Part shown: positions 36,310 through 47,601 of the stretch, piece by piece
How positions within the stretch are numbered: position 1 is the stretch's first letter
How the letters are laid out: each line of letters opens with the position of its first letter
Assembly: GCA_021307315.1 (NCBI GenBank)
Contig: JAJSPD010000049.1
Span: 298,018 to 362,017 of the forward strand
Source: Bisporella sp. PMI_857
Lineage: Eukaryota > Ascomycota > Leotiomycetes > Helotiales > Helotiaceae
Reading direction: 5' to 3'
Length of the DNA stretch: 64,000 nucleotides
The notes under the pieces: generated by a model
The model's input: only the letters and a program-made list of their open reading frames with translations
The model's database searches: none
What the model was told of the DNA's origin: nothing
Translations under genes and position numbers: made by a program

Positions 36310-36797
36310 TTCAAAATAAGGACCAGCCCGGGTTCGGCGGGTGGCCACCGCTTCGGACGGTGAAAGACGCCCGGAAGAAGTTGACAATCCTCATGGCATT
36401 CGACACATGGCTCGAAGTCGTCGGCAGGATGATACAGGAAGGTTTTTTTTATACATGTCTTAGACCTGCACATCGACACCATTAGATTATCTGTCAATAG
36501 TTGCTTTCGAGGGTATCTCACGTACCAGTTTTCCTCGACCGTTGATTGGTTTAATGGGGCCGTGTCAACTTGGTCCGCTCCAAGAAGAAGTTGCGCAGCC
36601 AGGCAGGCAACCTCGACGATGGTGGACGTTTCTGTCCTTTGGGCATATTTGTCTTTCAGCGATCGAACGTCGGCGGCAGTCAAGCCTAGAGTTTGGGCGA
36701 AATTCTTCAATTCTGTGATGTTGGGACTTGCCCCGATCTGAGGGTGTGAAGCAGCGGCTGCTCCAAAGGCTCCCTCTGATGACACCATAGATACCAT
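36310..36797 (-). pseudogene. Truncated, frameshifted BBE-like FAD oxidase copy
   Basis: Exon 1 (36797 to about 36531) reads LTAADVRSLKDKYAQRTETS and LLLGADQVDTAPLNQS ending at W, matching the N-terminal region of the intact oxidase at 43717 ([20 protein letters not shown]). The following intron starts GTACGTGAG and ends at GCAG/GTCTAAGACATG, so both genes split the same Trp codon at the same phase. After TCTAAGACATGT a run of eight A shifts the frame; in the shifted frame the plant- and fungal-type FAD site FTVRSGGHPPNPGWS is readable, then the similarity stops. The rest of the enzyme is absent. It is a relic copy of the cluster's oxidase. Confidence 0.72.
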
Positions 36798-37443
36798 AGA
36801 ATAACTTCATTGTTGGTTTGATGTAACCTGGGAAGTGCCAGCACGTTAAGCCCAGCCCGGCGATACATGATGGTGGTCAGGAACCGCCCGCCTTTAGTCC
36901 AAGGATCGTTAGGATCTCCTCGATGAATCGAGATCTCACTGTCCAAGTATCCGCCATCCCTATGCCTCATCCCGCGAGATCTGGCTGGCACTCTTCCTGG
37001 GCACATGTTCATTCATTCTAACATGCTTGGATTTCGCCGGGCGCATATTTCACTTCCCTCGCACCCCTCCCTTCCCTTTCGTTACGGTAGATGTTCACCG
37101 ACCGAGCCATATAGGAGCCATTTCGTACAAGGTGTCTCAGGGGCTAAATGTAATAAGCGAGGTGGCCTGTGCATACGTGTACACGTCTGGTGACAGAAAT
37201 TATCGTTTGTCCTTGGAAGTGTCCACTGTCGCCTAGAGTATCGTTTTAATTTTATGACCGTAGGCAGGTTATGTTCTGGAATGGTCTACCTTATCTTCGC
37301 GGATATTATAATCCTTTAGGCCTGGCTTTTTAATTCAAACTCGTCCATATTCCTTCATACTAACCGGCTGAAGTATATCTAATTCAAAGTAAAGCGTCTA
37401 ACACGGTACATCAACTTCCTCTTTCAACTAAAATATCTCTCAA

Positions 37444-37990
37444 CTAATCTTCGTATTGTCGCTTCAAAAATATCACTGCTCTGTAGTGCATGCTTCTGTG
37501 ACGCGTACTCAGCAAACAAGCTACCAGCAATCCCCAACCTAGTGAGTTAAAATCCATTAGAGAGCCACAACCAACAATTAGCAGGGTTCTCGAGGTCCAC
37601 GCTCCAAACAACCGCGCCGACCAAAAAGGCACTTCCAACCACGGTCACAGTATTGTACGGGACTCCCATACCACCATAATAGCCTGAGGCAAAAAGGAAT
37701 GCAGTCATACCGAGATAGAAGAGGTTTTGCATAATTTCTAAATACCACAGCGATGCTTTTTACGCCTGTTCTGAGGCCATTTGCGAGATCTTGGTGGGCA
37801 TAAATCGTGTCAAAAATCACGACCTATAGGATCGAGGCAACGAGAAAGGAAAGGGTTAACTTATGCGTCTACGGCTTGACGACACTCATACACGAGCTGC
37901 CAATCATGGCCCCCCTTGGCTCTACTCTCTTCCGCTCAGGACGCCGGCTCAGGAAGGGCAATGATGGGAACATGATCTCAATGCTTCTAG
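37444..37990 (-). pseudogene. UbiA-type prenyltransferase relic with nonsense codons
   Basis: The minus strand reads GAMIGSSCMSVVKP, a stop, THKLTLSFLVASIL, a stop (TAG), VVIFDTIYAHQDLANGLRTG, KSIAVVFRNYAKPLL, then after a frame break FLFASGYYGGMGVPY and SVDLENPANCWLWLSNGF. It aligns by eye with residues about 195-330 of the intact prenyltransferase at 48657-47602 (GIIVGSSAMGAPKPW, IIFDTIYAHQDVSDD, DLEDPASCWKWFSSGF). Both stops sit where the intact copy has Trp, so TGG-to-TAG changes explain them, as expected from RIP. The first Asp-rich motif and the N-terminal half are missing. Confidence 0.75.
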
Positions 37991-38355
37991 CGGGCCGACC
38001 GTAGCCTTTAGTGCGAGCAGCCGGGGGTGTTGGGGGAAGTGACTGGGGTATTTGGAGTTGAGAATTGTGCTTTCCCTGTTGATCTGGACGGTTGACCTCG
38101 AGTTTTCTGAGAACCTTGTCTCTTAGGAGATTTACGTTTCTCAGGCCACAGCAACGAAAAAAATCCCAATGCGCGTAAAGGAAGCTCCTTGAGAAGATAC
38201 AACTCTTATTCAGCGTATCACGTTATGTTGTGGCCATATTCCACTTCTGATATCAGGTGCTCTCTTGTCGCATATAGATGCACCAAGTGATTGAAATCAC
38301 GGATTTGCATATTCCGCAATCTTCCGTTTTTATCTTCTCAACCTCGCAACCCCCC

Positions 38356-39278
38356 TCAATCAAGCAGCCTTGCAATGTTCACCCCATCCCAGAGGGGGCA
38401 CAACCAATTCTCCAACCTCCCACTCTCCCCCACCACGTCATTATACGACCTCAAGGCTCTTATATCCTCTGATTTCCAATACTCCCTCCTATGCGCCCCA
38501 AAGTCATAGCTTCGCCACGGATTATCCTCACTATCGTCGGCGACAAACCCACACCGCAGTGTATTGTCGCCGATTATGAGCCCGCCTTTGCGGAGAAGCC
38601 GGTTGGGGGAACCTTGGGTAGAGGAGGCGAGAATAGTGCGCAGATAAGAGGGATACCCGGATTTCTGAGCGTCAATGAATATTATGTCATATGGGGTGGT
38701 AGGGGTAATCGTGGGGAGGCTGTAAGAATGTGAGCTGAGTAGTGACAACCGCAGTCAGTGTTTTTTGTTAAAACTTACATCTCAAGTGCATCCCCAACAA
38801 TCACCTCTGCATTCTTGACTCCATTCGCGACAAAAGCCTCCTCCGCTAGATTCGCAAAATAAGGGTCAAATTCAAGAGTGGTAACCTTGCCATCAGTTCC
38901 TACAGCATGACTCCAAGCTAAACTCGAGAGCCCAACATAAGCTCCTATTTCTAAGACTAGTAATTTCCATTAGTAAATCCTTTTATTACATGCTCCTCAG
39001 AAATCTACGCTAAAAAAAGGAGATTAAATACTTCTCTTCGCCCCAATCGTCTTAGACAAAAATACCATCATCTGCGCCTGCGAAATGGAGATCATGTATT
39101 TGGCCGTTTCGGGCTGCGTTGTGGTTACGTGGGTATGGTAGTTGATGATGCTTTGAGGGATGCTAGAGCTGTGTACTTCAGAATAGGCGCTCACACGCTC
39201 ACCCACGAGAGAGTTGGGATAAAGAGCTACGCTTTCTTTGGGGTAGAGAACCTGTGTCGTGGTGTTTGTTATCGCCAT
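38356..39278 (-). CDS. SAM-dependent O-methyltransferase (family 3 / CCoAOMT-like)
   Basis: Three exons read in frame: 39278 to about 39033, about 38959 to 38781 and about 38722 to 38356. Conserved blocks: the N-terminal TTQPETAKYMISISQAQMM helix, the SAM motif RILEIGAYVGLSSLAWSHA, acidic KVTTLEFDPYFANLAEEAF, GDALEM, the metal/SAM strand DIIFIDAQKSGYPSYL, GGLIIGDNTL and the tail LENWLCPLWDGVNIARLLD. This is the Mg2+-dependent OMT fold used on catechol-like or enol hydroxyls, common in fungal natural-product clusters. It is divergent from the FAD monooxygenase, with about 1 kb between the starts. Confidence 0.85.
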
Positions 39279-40319
39279 AATGGCCGTTCTTGAAACTATG
39301 AGTTGGGTTTGAAACTGTGTATAATTGAATTTTTCATTTAAGTTCTGTGTAAAAATTTTTGGAGTGTCATTGTAGCTTCACGCCGAGAAAATGTTATCTG
39401 ATAATGCCGACTGGAGGCAATCCCATTGTAAGGCAGAATACGGCTTGTTTGTTGGGAAATCAAATACTACACGCCTCAATGATTAGTCCCTATGGACTCC
39501 AATGCTTCAAAGGTGTCAATAAGGCACCTTAAGGAGAGATTTACAGGGTAATCTACGAGTATTGTGCGCGATTTGATTAATTACGAGGCGCCAAGGTTTC
39601 ATATGTCTGTCCTAGTCTCCTAGAGCCTTGTGGCATTAGGAGCAAAGAAACCACTCTAGTTTCAAGGTTCAGGCGCTGAGATCTCAGTAAACTTGGGACA
39701 GAGTTGTTCACCGTGTTGTGGCGGCCTAGTAGCAGCGCATATGCAATAATGACATACTTGGGTTGATTGTGACCGTGCCGTAAACGCACATCTACGGTAG
39801 GGTAGGGAGGCGCTGTCCGTAATCTGAACTTCCTATGAACCATTCTTGAAATCCTAGTTAAAAAGCCAACGGTAAGCTTACGAGGCGCAGGAGAGAAAGT
39901 ACTAAGAGTTATGTTGGTGCTGAGCCGCAGATGTGCAATCTGCAGCCAACTATTCAATTTACAAGGATTTGATTACAGGGGAGGAACTCTGAGCATAGAC
40001 TAGCACTCGTGGAAACTGCTGGTGCTAATTCCGAGCTGAAAAGTGATACCACCAGCATGAAAATTCCTGGATAAAGTGAGTTCAAAGTAATTAGCGGATG
40101 GCTGATATGTTGGTTGGTAAGAACCGAAAGGACTGCACCTTTTAACACATCCAGTTCTAAAATAGTCAGTCCGAGCTTATCAGGCCAAGAAACAGGGAGC
40201 ATCAAGAGCCTCTATTGAATGGATATTATTCACAACTTTGGTATCGACGTCTTTGTAAATGAAAGCCAGCCGATTCTGTTTTCTTTGCTTGCGGACTTTT
40301 ATCCCCCCCTTTTTTTACT
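39279..40319. promoter_or_regulatory. Divergent intergenic region OMT / FAD monooxygenase
   Basis: About 1,040 bp separate the divergent starts. Two minus ORFs (39957-39577 and 40205-39954) are open but show no family signature. The FMO start is preceded by a CCCCCCTTTTTTT tract at 40303-40317. Confidence 0.4.
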
Positions 40320-41185
40320 ATGGAGACCCTTCGAGATGACGTCGACCCTTGCACTGGCCGTATGGCTGTTCGGCCGCTCGATGTTATTATTATCGGAGCT
40401 GGTATCGGGGGACTGACAAGTGGCCTAGCACTCGCGCAGACCGGTCACTCAGTCACGATACTCGAAAGTGTGTCCCGGATTGCTGAGGTTGGGGCGGGCA
40501 TACAGCTTGCGCCTAATGCGTCGCGTATCCTTAACAGGCTCGGCGTGTTGGAGGAGGTGATGAAGGAGACCTCGGTGCTATCGAGGGTCAGTATTAGGTG
40601 AGCGAAGTAAATAAAGTGTCATGTGTTAAACACCGCATTGCTAATAACATGTCATTGTAGGCGATATGACAGCGACGAGGAGCTCAATTCGTCACCACTG
40701 ATGCCCAGTGTTGGGAACGTGTACCGAGCACCGATGGGTGTTATCCACCGAGGAGACTTGCAGCGAATCCTCTTGAGTGCAGCTCAACGGAGCGGGTGTC
40801 GAGTCCTGACGTCTCAAAGGGTGCTGACAGCGGATGCGGGGTTCGCCCCTCGGGTGCAAGTTCGAGACAACAAGAATGGGACGGTTGTCTGGTTCCAAGG
40901 TGATGTTGTTATTGCGGCGGATGGCATTCAATCGACGTTAAGAAAACAAATGGCCATGGCGCGGGGCTATCGGTACGAGCCTACCCCAACCGGAGATGCC
41001 GCCTACCGGTTGTTGATTCCCCGTGAGCGAATCCAACACGATGCATCACTTCTGGCCATGCTGGACCAAGACGTGGCAATGCGGTACATGGGCCCCGGTG
41101 GACACATCATGGCCTACCCGGTTAAGCGAAATACCCTTTACAACATGGTCCTCCTCCACCCGGCGAAGGCCAAGCTCACCACAAA

Positions 41186-41217
<32 letters not shown>

Positions 41218-41792
41218 ATCATGCATTTTGGGCCACCAAAGGCAACCGGTCCGAGATGTTGGACTTTTACCGAAGTTGGTCCCCGGCTATCCGTGCGTGG
41301 CTGGAATACGCCGATGACGACATGCTGGAGTGGACTCTGCAGACATATCCGCCCCTGCCAGAATGGGTACGAGGCAGTGTGGCGCTAATTGGCGATGCTT
41401 GTCACCCGATGCTGCCCTATGTGGCGCAAGGCGCAGCAAATGCGATGGAAGATGCTGCCGTGCTCACCACTGCCTTCACCCAAACCGCAGACGTCCAGCT
41501 GGCGTTGCGCGTGTATGAGGCTGTGAGGAAAGCGAGGGGTGAGCATATTGCAGCAGGTGCCGTATCCACAGGCAAGAGCCTTCACCTTCCCGACGGTCCT
41601 GAACAGAGAAAAAGAGATGAGGCCATTCGGAATGCAGGCAGGGATAATTTGGGGAATGGGGATCATTCCGACAAGTGGCGAGATGCCACATGGCAGGAAT
41701 ACATGTGGGGAGTTGATGTTATGCGCGAGACAGTCGAGAGATGGGAGGAACTGACAGCGAAGTTAAAGATGTATCCAACACCCAAGTTCTAG
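40320..41792 (+). CDS. FAD-dependent aromatic monooxygenase (salicylate-hydroxylase-like, group A)
   Basis: Two exons, 40320-40597 and 40661-41792, give 469 residues. FAD fold: DVIIIGAGIGGLTSGLALAQ (GxGxxG), then the E of TILES and the conserved GIQLAPNASRILNRLG; the DG motif is DVVIAADGIQSTLRK; the second FAD motif is VALIGDACHPMLPYVAQGA. The sequence VIHRGDLQRILL is usual. Group A flavin monooxygenases use NAD(P)H and O2 to hydroxylate phenols, often with loss of an ortho carboxylate. In this cluster it fits ring hydroxylation or decarboxylative hydroxylation of the aromatic acceptor. A Gly-Thr repeat (NGTGTGTGTGTD) coded by a six-base repeat interrupts the middle domain. Start at 40320 gives about 20 residues before the Rossmann strand; the internal Met may be used instead. 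Confidence 0.87.
41188..41217 (+). repeat. In-frame GGCACA hexamer repeat coding (Gly-Thr)n
   Basis: About five tandem GGCACA units code the GTGTGTGTGT tract of the FAD monooxygenase. Its unit length is a multiple of three, so length changes would keep the frame. Confidence 0.85.
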
Positions 41793-41909
41793 TGTACTAT
41801 ATACTCTTCATTGTTTCATATCCAAACTACGAGCTAACATGCATTCCTTCCAACTTTCCTATTAGTATAGAATCTCTACACTATTTTCTGACATCTACGT
41901 GATGAAGAA

Positions 41910-43194
41910 CTAAACAATATCAGCTGTACGCTTGACAGCGATGAAGTCCATAGGATAAGCCGTTGTCTCCAAGGAATCCTCATGCGTAATTAGAGTTTTC
42001 GACAGCGGCACGCCCCAGCCTTCATTTGGTTTACTATTACTGAGTTGATCAAAGCCCGCACTTCTAGGCCCCTTACTCGATTGAATTGAATCGCCTCTAT
42101 ACCTCGTAAGAAGGCTTCTGAACGGAGATTGGATAGAGGTGGTGAGTGATGAGATCCAATCCGCCTTTCTAAATAGCTGCCTAAACGTAGGAAGGCAGCA
42201 GCAGATTATCGCACATGTCTGCTGGCTAGTTATCGCAATGCCGGCGGAGAGGTTGTAAACCACTAAAGAAATGTTACTTTCAGTCTCAGATGGATGGAAT
42301 TTGTTATGAATTACATTCGGGCTCCCGGTAGAGAATTGCTATTCTGACGAACCCAACAATTGCAACTCTTGGCTTAGTCAGAATGTGTTCGATCAATGTG
42401 GACAGGAAATTGAGAACTCACGCCCCCCCTAGCATAAACACTATTCCTAAGGATACCTTGTGTATAAACCGGAGATGCAGTTTTCGAATAATTCCGATAG
42501 GAAGGACCATAATGACAATGTCGAGCACTGAATTCGGAGTTTCGGTAAGAATCATAAACAAATATGGATTAATACATTTTCCTGCAACTAGAGGTGACCA
42601 CGCCCTTCTCAAAGGCTGACACTGGAAAACGAGGGCAAGCGTTGTACCCACACCCCATAAAACATTAAGAACCATCACAATCTTGACGGCTATAGAGAAC
42701 CTGGGATTAATGTTGAAAATCCGGTTGTAAAAACATAAGATACTAGTCTTTGCGGCTACAAAAACGGCGGGATTGAAAAGTGAGCCAATCCATGACATCT
42801 GCATTACACTTAGGTCAGAACAAAAAGCCAGACCCCTAATATTGATTGACTGGCCTTCAAAAAGTCTTGTAGGACGGGATAGGGTAGTTCCATATAGCTA
42901 TAACCTGCTCCATGGTGGCCGCCTGTCCCATTTGCCGTCAGCTACACATCGCAAAGGCGACGTAACGATATACATACCATATATAAGAATCCCCATAAAC
43001 ACGGAAAAGACAAGTAGGCCGATAGCAGCCCACCAATCATCCCATCCATACTTGATATTTTTCGCTTTCCTGGCATAGAATCGCAACAGGACAGCAATAA
43101 CACAGCTTGGTAGACATGTTGCCCCGAGGCTAATGGCAACGTAATTGTAGTTGTCGTACTTCATGATAGTGGTTATTGCGAAAGGAGGAGGCAA
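41910..43194 (-). CDS. PTH11/rhodopsin-like seven-helix membrane protein
   Basis: Minus strand, four or more exons. The first exon (43194 to about 42975) begins with an extracellular part and helices YVAISLGATCLPSCVIAVLL and WWAAIGLLVFSVFMGILIYG with the hallmark KYGWDDWWAAIG. The second (about 42798-42424) carries PAVFVAAKTSILCFYNRIF, VLNVLWGVGTTLALVFQC and LDIVIMVLPIGIIRKLHL. After two short introns the last exon reads IAITSQQTCAIICCCLPTFRQLF and a polar tail ending DFIAVKRTADIV. The set is that of the fungal rhodopsin-domain/PTH11-like group, often found in metabolite clusters; whether it senses or moves the product is unknown. It is divergent from the BBE-like oxidase with 522 bp between starts. 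Confidence 0.75.
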
Positions 43195-43716
43195 TGACTA
43201 AGTGGCGGCCATACTTTTTAAAGAAAGTTCTAATGTTCGTGCAACCAACCATTGCGCCACGCAAGGATATAAACCCACCCACCGTGCGAGTAAGCGAACC
43301 AACTGTGCGAGCAAGGCAAGGGCATCAAATGTATGAACAAAGTACGAGAAAGGAGGCACAATAATTTCGGGATCAAACACGCCAATTCTGTAAGGTACCA
43401 GATAACCCTGAGGGGAAAATAATTACTCCTTCCAACCCATGTAGTTATCTTAATTCCAATAGAACCAACCAACTTAGTGCACTGTGCCTCAATATTGTTA
43501 TGCAAAGGCGTGGCGTAGATGTTATAACATTGTAGTATACCGGGGTGGGAAGACTACCTAGGTAGGTAGGATTGGAAAGTGTGCATGCAATGTTATGGTG
43601 CCAACAACGCTTATGCTGCAGAAGGCACGTGGCCCAATTCAGCCGCTGGAAGGGCAGGTACATATACCCCATATGACTCTGCAGTTTATTCAAACCACTA
43701 AGAGTGGGCAGTCAAC
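43195..43716. promoter_or_regulatory. Divergent promoter between PTH11-like gene and FAD oxidase 1
   Basis: Contains the palindromic CTACCTAGGTAG at about 43554-43565 and a degenerate tandem GTGCGAG(T/C)AAG pair at about 43283-43316. Both starts face away, so the cluster promoters are probably shared here. Confidence 0.4.
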
Positions 43717-45615
43717 ATGAAGGTTGCTTACGTTGCTGTTGGGGTGCTTTTCGCCTTCTCTGACTTCTCCAAAGCTCAGCCCACAGACGAGGCAACTTGT
43801 CGCGCGACGGCGGGTGTTATCGCAGACAAATATGCTGAAAGAAGCGCGTCAGCTGATATTGTTAGCAAAGCCTGCCAGGCAGCACGAAGCGCTCTTGGGA
43901 AAGACCAAGTAGACACCTCGCCTGAGGCAGAAGAACCCTGGTACGATCAATCCACTGGCGCATCATAGCCACTGGCTAGCCTACCGTTCTCTCGTCGCAG
44001 TACTAACAAGTACTTCACCTAGGTCTGAAACATGCTATGCTAACCCATATTGCACTATTCTACCGAGAAGCTCGAACGATGTCTTGGTTGCGATCCAGAT
44101 CATTAAAAAATATCAAGTCAAGTTCGCTGTCCGAAGTGGCGGTCATTCACCCAATCCCGGCTGGTCCAGCATCGGAAGCCAGGGCATCCTCATAGCCTTG
44201 GAGAGACTCAACTCGACCAAGTTGTCGAGCGACAGCACCTTTGCCAGTATTGGGCCGGGTGCGAGATGGGGAGAGGCATACGAAGCATTGGGTGCCGAAA
44301 AAGCTCTGGTCGTCGGCGCACGGATACCAGATGTTGGGGTTGGAGGACTCCTGCTGGGCGGTATGTTATATATGTTATATTTCCTCTTATTTACTTACAA
44401 ATTAATTCATGGTTACACCAAGGCTGGGCTTATTGAATGCAGGCGGATACTCCTACTTTTCCGAACAATTCGGCCTCGTCGCAGATAATGTGAAGAATTT
44501 CGAGGTAATAACTACTCTGCTAAACCACTTCCATTTTTATACCCGGTACTGACTTAGACTACAATAAGGTTGTCCTATCAAGCGGCAAGATTGTCAATGC
44601 GAATGCCGAATGTAACGAGGACCTCTTCTGGGCTCTTAAGGGTGGCGGCCCTAATTTCGGTATTGTCACTCGGTATGATCTCTATACCGTACCTGTATGG
44701 GAGATTTGGGGTGAGCTCTCGGTATATTCCACAGACCAAGCCTTTGATGTTCTTGCTGCCTTCGACAGGTGGCAGGAAAATGGATCATCTGATGTCAAGA
44801 GTAGTGTAGTCCTCAGTATTACTCTCGATTCTATCCTCGTCGGTCTCCTATACTCCGAGCCTCTCACTGAGCGACCCAGTGCTTTTGACGCCTTTTCCTC
44901 TTTGACGCCACTAGTAATACCGGTTCCTGCAATGAATATGCCCTTTACAGCTATAATTCAGATCGTCGGAGCAACTTCCCCATCGACCCCTGGGCGGTAA
45001 GTTTTCCCTTGGCAACTCAAAGCCTCTCAATACTCGTTTTCTCAATACTAAAACCTCCACATAGACATGACTATAGAGGAGTCAGCTCGCAAATCAATAC
45101 AGAACTCACTCAAGAGGTCTACACTTTCTGGAGAGAGAAGGCACTTGCTGTCCACGAAGCTACTGGCGCCAATCAAACTTTTGCCATACAACACGTTGGG
45201 CCAAACCTAATCAAACAAGGGGTTCAAAATGGCGGCAACCCGCTTGGAATTCCGCCAACCAACCAGCAATGTGAGTTTTAATTATGGCTCACAACACCTC
45301 AGCCCCAAGAGTCGAAGTTATCGATGTTAACATTTGCCAGGGTGGACAACAACAATCGACTGGGAAGATGCGAAGGACGACGATCTGGTCCGATCAGTTT
45401 CGATTGAGACTACGGCTTTATGGGCAGAGTTAGGCAAGCAAAGAGGCTTGAATAACTCTTTTATATACATGAATGATGCTTCTAGAGACCAGAGCCCGCT
45501 TTCCTCGTACGGTAGTGATAGCGTCCAGAAGCTGAAAAAGATCTCCCTGAAATATGACCCGGAGCGGGTTTTCCAGAAACTACAGAACGATGGTTTCTTA
45601 ATATCCAAGGTTTAG
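43717..45615 (+). CDS. Secreted BBE-like FAD-linked oxidoreductase 1
   Basis: Six exons: 43717-43940, 44023-44360, 44443-44504, 44579-44996, 45065-45270, 45341-45615, all GT-AG and in frame. Signal peptide [20 protein letters not shown]. The FAD (VAO/PP-loop) domain has [16 protein letters not shown], whose His is the usual covalent flavin site, and [20 protein letters not shown] followed by FGLVADNV; a second covalent Cys is not apparent. [20 protein letters not shown] and the C-terminal BBE motif [18 protein letters not shown]...[11 protein letters not shown] complete the fold. Family members oxidise alcohols, amines or prenylated phenols; in plants the THCA/CBDA synthases are secreted members that cyclise prenylated aromatics. 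Location next to a UbiA prenyltransferase makes a similar oxidative step possible (inference). Confidence 0.9.
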
Positions 45616-46714
45616 AGATATAATAATCAAAGGTGGTAATAAAGGCGGAGACGGAGGAAAAATGGTAGATGCACATAAATAGTTAAGTTAGTACATAGAG
45701 CTGTAGATCTCGAGCGCGAAGCTAGAAAGTAAGGTTCATTCAATTTTAATCTACGTTCTACACACTGGCTATTCTGGATTCGAAATCCAAATAATTACCC
45801 AAAAGCTACGTGCAGTGAATATTCAACCGAAGCGTCAATTTCATATTCCGCAGGAAATCGTGTAGAAGGCGCAAGAAGCATAACCGCCCTACTGGCATGG
45901 GGCATGCATAAGTCAGACCTAATTTAAACGCAAACAACCAGACTTAAAAAAGGGAGTACGCAACTTGCTAGAAAATTGCGTTCCACAGGGGGTTGGGCCA
46001 GGGTGGGTTGCAATGTTTGTTGGAACCAATATTCAATTTCCGCATATAGAATACCAAGTGTTGGAATGCAAAAACGATTCGGTTAAGGTACAGTAGCATC
46101 TGCCGAAGTGGCGAGAGTGTCTTTAATCAACGGCGTGTCGCTATATAAATCCACGAGGGTAGTATTGAGGTGTTTTTGACTCCGTGGATGATTTACGAGT
46201 ACAGCGTATGCACGCCGCATGACTGCAGGTACGAATTTGCGAATTTCAAAATGGCGGTTAATATTGATAACTGCAAATGTAACTGTTACACAACATAAAG
46301 CAGCCTTACCAACGTCAGAGTAGGATTACATGCAGCATCCCTGGTCCAACCAGGCTCCGGGACGGAGGCATCAGAATGGTAATCGATAAGCCGGAAGACC
46401 TTTTAAACGGGTGGCCTTATCGCGCCGTACTTGTAAAACTAAGGGCTCTGCAGGTGCTCTGCAAGAGTTCTGTGGGTCTTTTATAGTCAAGAGGTACATT
46501 TTGAAATTTATTCACTTCTCTCGACGGTTTGGCAGGAAGTTATTTCCTCATTGAATTTTTTTTTATCAATATTAGGTCGGATGTAAATTCCGGATCTCTT
46601 ACCCGGAATTTGATTAGTAATTTAGTTTTTTCTCGAAATTTAGGTAAATCCCAATGTTCTTAACGCTTTCTGCGACTGACCTGGGTTCTGCGTCTTCTAA
46701 TAGAAACGTTTACG
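45616..46714. other. Intergenic, no gene seen
   Basis: About 1.1 kb between FAD oxidase 1 and the cupin gene, same strand. AT-rich tract near 46555-46640. No protein-like ORF. Confidence 0.5.
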
Positions 46715-47537
46715 ATGGCTCCCTTAGGCGAGCCCGAATTGCTCTTCTCAGATTCCGACCTAGTAGTTGAAGTGTAAGACACCAATCAACTTTAGAATTT
46801 TACCGAATTTGGAACTGAATATCCATGTGTGCATAGCTTTAACGGAGCTGTATCCGCCCGTCAACTCAATCATCCAAACAAATCTTTCGCTTTAGATATC
46901 ACGCTCGACCTCGAAGTAGGCAGAAACATCTTCACCCAAAAACCACCAGTCCACTTCCACGTCCAGGAGGAGTATATAGAAGCACTCGAGGGAAAGTTGG
47001 GTCTCGAGATTGAGGGCAAGGAACTCGTTCTATCTCCTGCCGACGGCACTTTTCGCATCAATCCTTTTGTAAATCACCGATCTTATCCTCTCCCAGAGCC
47101 TCAGCAGGGAGGGGGAAAGATCGTAAGGTTTCGTTTATCTGGTGAGAAGACGTCAAACGTCTATGAATTGAGTCCAGTTTTTTTTGAGAATTGGTACAAA
47201 TGCCAGAACGATTTCGTAGTCAATGGAGCTCGGATATCGCTCTTTCAGGTTTTAAGTGTAAGTAATTCCTTCTTCTGTGCCCCTTTTCGGTTTGAGCCAT
47301 GAATAATGAATGTAGACATTTGATGCAGGAGGCTCCTACTTGTCATTCCCAAGCTGGGTTCCCTTTGGTCAATCGATTTCTAGAATAATGGGGGTCCTGG
47401 TTGGCAGATGGATAGGTGGCTTGCTTGGATATCAGCCTTTCTATCGCAAATGGACAACAGATTGGGACTTGGCTTGCGATAAAATGGAGTCTTCCATTTT
47501 CCAAAGAAGATTTGCAGATCGAGCCAAAACCAATTAG
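46715..47537 (+). CDS. Cupin-fold protein with C-terminal hydrophobic/amphipathic segment
   Basis: Exons 46715-46773, 46837-47257 and 47316-47537 join in frame to 233 residues. The cupin barrel shows PPVHFHVQEEYIEALEG, i.e. the motif 1 pattern H-x-H-x3-E-x6-G, then LVLSPADGTFRINPFVNHRS as motif 2 with its single His. The C-terminal third is unusual: SFPSWVPFGQSISRI, MGVLVGRWIGGLLGYQPFYRK and TTDWDLACDK look like a membrane-associated amphipathic region. Short cupins of this type with a hydrophobic tail occur in fungal terpenoid and quinone clusters where they serve as isomerases, cyclases or structural accessories; which of these applies here cannot be read from the sequence. It lies head to tail with the UbiA gene (convergent 3' ends, 64 bp apart). 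Confidence 0.8.
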
Positions 47538-47601
47538 AGCCCTATTGAAAGTTCTTCCAAAGGATTCATAAAACTGGAGCTAGCCTTCTATTAAAGTTGA
47601 T

